The notes under the pieces: generated by a model
The model's database searches: none
What the model was told of the DNA's origin: nothing
What the model saw: the letters and a program-made list of their open reading frames with translations, nothing else
Program-made: the position numbers and the translations under genes
NCBI RefSeq assembly: GCF_051020975.1
Contig: NW_027478161.1
Span: 1,302,001-1,366,000, forward strand
Source: Osmia lignaria lignaria
Taxonomy: Eukaryota; Arthropoda; Insecta; Hymenoptera; Megachilidae
Length of the DNA stretch: 64,000 nt
Reading direction: 5' to 3'
Part shown: positions 61,633 through 64,000 of the stretch, piece after piece
How positions within the stretch are numbered: position 1 is the stretch's first letter
Layout: every line of letters starts with the position of its first letter

Positions 61633-64000
61633 TTGCAGATATATCTCAAGGGAAGGGGCCTGACGGACATATTTCGAGATATTTCTTCTTCTTGTTGTTC
61701 TTCTTCTGCACAGCTAAGCTGGAAGTGGCATTTACAGCTCGCAATAGTGCAGAGTTATCTCAAAGAAAGGGGCCACGGTGTTTCTGTATCTCTATCATGT
61801 TGGTGCGGCTTCGGAACTTTTAAATATCTTGATATATCTCGAGAACTACGCATCTGATCAAAAAATATCATAGACCATGAAAAGTAGGAAACTTAATTCT
61901 CTACAAAAAAGGTCTCTTAACATTTTGCCATAGCTCGCTTCGTTACCGAGATATTTGCAGATTTATCTCAAGGGAAGGGGCCTGACGGACATATTTCGAG
62001 ATATTTCTTCTTCTTGTTGTTCTTCTTCTGCACAGCTGAGCTGGAAGTGGCATTTGCAGGTCGCAATAGTGCAGAGTTATCTCAAAGAAAGGGGCCACGG
62101 TGTTTCTGTATCTCTATTATGTTGGTGCGGCTTCGGAACTTTTAAATATCTCGATATATCTCGAAAACTACGCTTCTGATCAAAAAATATCATAGAACGT
62201 AAATTGTAGGAAACATTATTCTCTACAAAAAAGGTCTCTTAACATTTTGCCATAGCTCGCTTCGTTTCCGAGATATTTCCAGATATATCTCAAGGGAAGG
62301 GGCCTGACGGACATATTTCGAGATATTTCTTCTTCTTGTTGTTCTTCTTCTGCACAGCTAAGCTGGAAGTGGCATTTACAGCTCGCAATAGTGCAGAGTT
62401 ATCTCAAAGAAAGGGGCCACGGTGTTTCTGTATCTCTATTATGTTGGTGCGGCTTCGGAACTTTTAAATATCTTGATATATCTCGAGAACTACGCATCTG
62501 ATCAAAAAATATCATAGAACATAAAAAGTAGGAAACTTAGTTCTCTACAAAAAAGGTCTCTTAACATTTTGCCATAGCTCGCTTCGTTTCCGAGATATTT
62601 GCAGATTTATCTCAAGGGAAGGGGCCTGACGGACATATTTCGAGATATTTCTTCTTCTTGTTGTTCTTCTTCTGCACAGCTAAGCTGGAAGTGGCATTTG
62701 CAGCTCGCACTAGTGCAGAGTTATCTCAAAGAAAGGGGCCACGGTGTTTCTGTATCTCTATTATGTTGGTGCGGCTTCGGAACTTTTAAATATCTCGATA
62801 TATCTCGAAAACTACGCTTCTGATCAAAAAATATCATAGAACATAAAAAGTAAGAAGCTTAATTCTCTACAAAAAAGGTCTCTTAACATTTTGCCATAGC
62901 TCGTTTCGTTTCCGAGATATTTGCAGATTTATCTCAAGGGAAGGGGCCTGACGGACATATTTCGAGATATTTCTTCTTCTTGTTGTTCTTCTTCTGCACA
63001 GCTAAGCTGGAAGTGGCATTTACAGCTCGCAATAGTGCAGAGTTATCTCAAAGAAAGGGGCCACGGTGTTTCTGTATCTCTATTATGTTGGTGCGGCTTC
63101 GGAACTTTTAAATATCTCGATATATCTCGAAAACTACGCTTCTGATCAAAAAATATCATAGAACATAAATTGTAGGAAACATAATTCTCTACAAAAAAGG
63201 TCTCTTAAGATTTTGCCATAGCTCGCTTCGTTTCCGAGATATTTGCAGATATATCTCAAGGGAAGGGGCCTGACGGACATATTTCGAGATATTTCTTCTT
63301 CTTGTTGTTCTTCTTCTGCACAGCTAAGCTGGAAGTGGCATTTACAGCTCGCAATAGTGCAGAGTTATCTCAAAGAAAGGGGCCACGGTGTTTCTGTATC
63401 TCTATTATGTTGGTGCGGCTTCGGAACTTTTAAATATCTTGATATATCTCGAGAACTACGCATCTGATCAAAAAATATCATAGAACATAAAAAGTAGGAA
63501 ACTTAATTCTCTACAAAAAAGGTCTCTTAACATTTTGCCATAGCTCGCTTCGTTTCCGAGATATTTGCAGATTTATCTCAAGGGAAGGGGCCTGACGGAC
63601 ATATTTCGAGATATTTCTTCTTCTTGTTGTTCTTCTTCTGCACAGCTAAGCTGGAAGTGGCATTTGCAGCTCGCACTAGTGCAGAGTTATCTCAAAGAAA
63701 GGGGCCACGGTGTTTCTGTATCTCTATTATGTTGGTGCGGCTTCGGAACTTTTAAATATCTTGATATATCTCGAGAACTACGCATCTGATCAAAAAATAT
63801 CATAGAACATAAAAAGTAGGAAACTTAATTCTCTACAAAAAAGGTCTCTTAACATTTTGCCATAGCTCGCTTTGTTTCCGAGATATTTGCAGATTTATCT
63901 CAAGGGAAGGGGCCTGACGGACATATTTCGAGATATTTCTTCTTCTTGTTGTTCTTCTTCTGCACAGCTAAGCTGGAAGTGGCATTTGCAGCTCGCACTA
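61633..64000 (+). repeat. Right-edge monomers, R/B/C mixture, array continues
   Basis: Units at 61633 (R, with CTATCATG), 61955 (B, preceded by CGTTACCGAG), 62277 (R, TTTCCAGATAT start and CTTAGTTCTC tail), 62599 (C-like with GCAGCTCGCACTAG and an AAAAAGTAAGAAGC linker), 62921 (R with K tail), 63243 (R), 63565 (GCAGCTCGCACTAG) and a 114-bp partial unit from 63887 preceded by GCTTTGTTTCC. The GCAGCTCGCACTAG middle combines the J-type GCAG with the C-type CACTAG and appears only here. There is no flanking sequence. Confidence 0.8.

Larger units (their letters stand above)
1..64000 (+). repeat. 322-bp satellite DNA array filling the window
   Basis: The same unit recurs head to tail from the first base to the last, always in one orientation, with no spacer, inversion or inserted element. 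Counting from TTGCAGATT gives 198 complete units and two partial ones at the edges; 193 units are 322 bp by start spacing. Units differ by point substitutions at a limited set of sites and by very few indels. Both edges lie inside monomers (150 bp at the left, 114 bp at the right), so the true array is longer. Arrays of this kind are typical of eukaryotic heterochromatin. I do not recognise the family by name and cannot assign the species; the invertebrate suggestion in the summary is a weak inference. No stretch of the window holds non-satellite sequence. Confidence 0.98.

Noticed and set aside
1..64000. CRISPR array or bacterial tandem repeat
   Set aside because: The units are 322 bp with no unique spacers and no cas-like genes, and the repeats directly abut. 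The size and HOR structure fit a eukaryotic satellite.
1..64000. Tandem LTR/transposon-derived array or rDNA spacer
   Set aside because: No terminal repeats with target-site duplications, no transposase or reverse transcriptase remnants, and no rRNA sequence are seen. The monomer is too short and uniform, although a distant transposon origin of the monomer cannot be excluded.

Overview
The whole window is one uninterrupted head-to-tail satellite DNA array. I see no protein-coding gene, RNA gene, transposon, CRISPR array or unique sequence. The monomer is 322 bp, about 40% GC by hand count of one unit, and always in the same orientation. Taking TTGCAGATT as an arbitrary phase point, units start at 151, 473, 795 and so on to 63887. 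That makes 198 complete monomers plus a partial one at each edge, so the array continues beyond both ends. By start-to-start spacing, 193 of the 198 units are 322 bp. The exceptions begin at 1117 (307 bp), 7220, 9795 and 13980 (321 bp each) and 57127 (320 bp).

The sequence suggests eukaryotic heterochromatin, such as a centromeric, pericentromeric or subtelomeric block, or a sex or B chromosome. AT-rich satellites with repeated GAGATAT/ATATCTC motifs make me think of an invertebrate, perhaps an insect, but nothing here identifies the species.

Each monomer has a fixed anatomy: a GAGATAT-box head, a (TTC)n-like pyrimidine tract ending in GCACAG, a variable middle, two tandem ATATCTCG boxes, and an A-tract-rich linker. 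A 27-bp segment occurs twice per monomer, 114 bp apart, so the monomer itself contains an old internal duplication.

Diagnostic variants sort the monomers into subtypes, lettered here for reference. A: gctaaactgg + tttccagctc. B: gctgagctgg + gcaggtcgc. C: gcggctcgcactag. D: attcagctcaaagg head. E: tttgccgatat head + ttacagctc. F: ggaagtggcc head + caatgaaagg (F' has tcacaatg). G: attcatctc, gctcgaagc, tgtacctc. H: gcatatttatc + actacatatctg. I: ggaagtggcc head + tatcccaaag. J: plain gcagctcgcaatag with a K tail. P: cagccaagctgg + cggctctcac (P' has ctaagctgg). Q: tgcagagctaag. R: plain with ttacagctc. Tails come in two linked forms. The E tail has cttgatatatctcgagaac, gcatctg, aaaaagtagg and cttaattc. 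The K tail has ctcgatatatctcgaaaac, gcttctg, aaattgtagg and cataattc.

The subtypes recur in ordered higher-order repeats (HORs) of changing length along the window. There are 10- and 4-monomer duplications (1-6 kb), a 12/13-monomer duplication (8-15.4 kb), a dimer (22-23.4 kb), an 8-mer (28-33 kb), a modular G-F'-A-B-C block (32.6-41.3 kb), a long-range copy exactly 50 monomers away (25.4/41.5 kb), a dimer (43.3-44.9 kb), a 5-mer (44.6-47.8 kb), a 9-mer (48.4-56.5 kb) and a 6-mer (58.2-61.6 kb). The left 24 kb carries more private variants and four of the five odd-length units. From about 25 kb rightward the array looks more homogenised. The overall picture is repeated unequal exchange and gene conversion inside a young, actively turning-over satellite.
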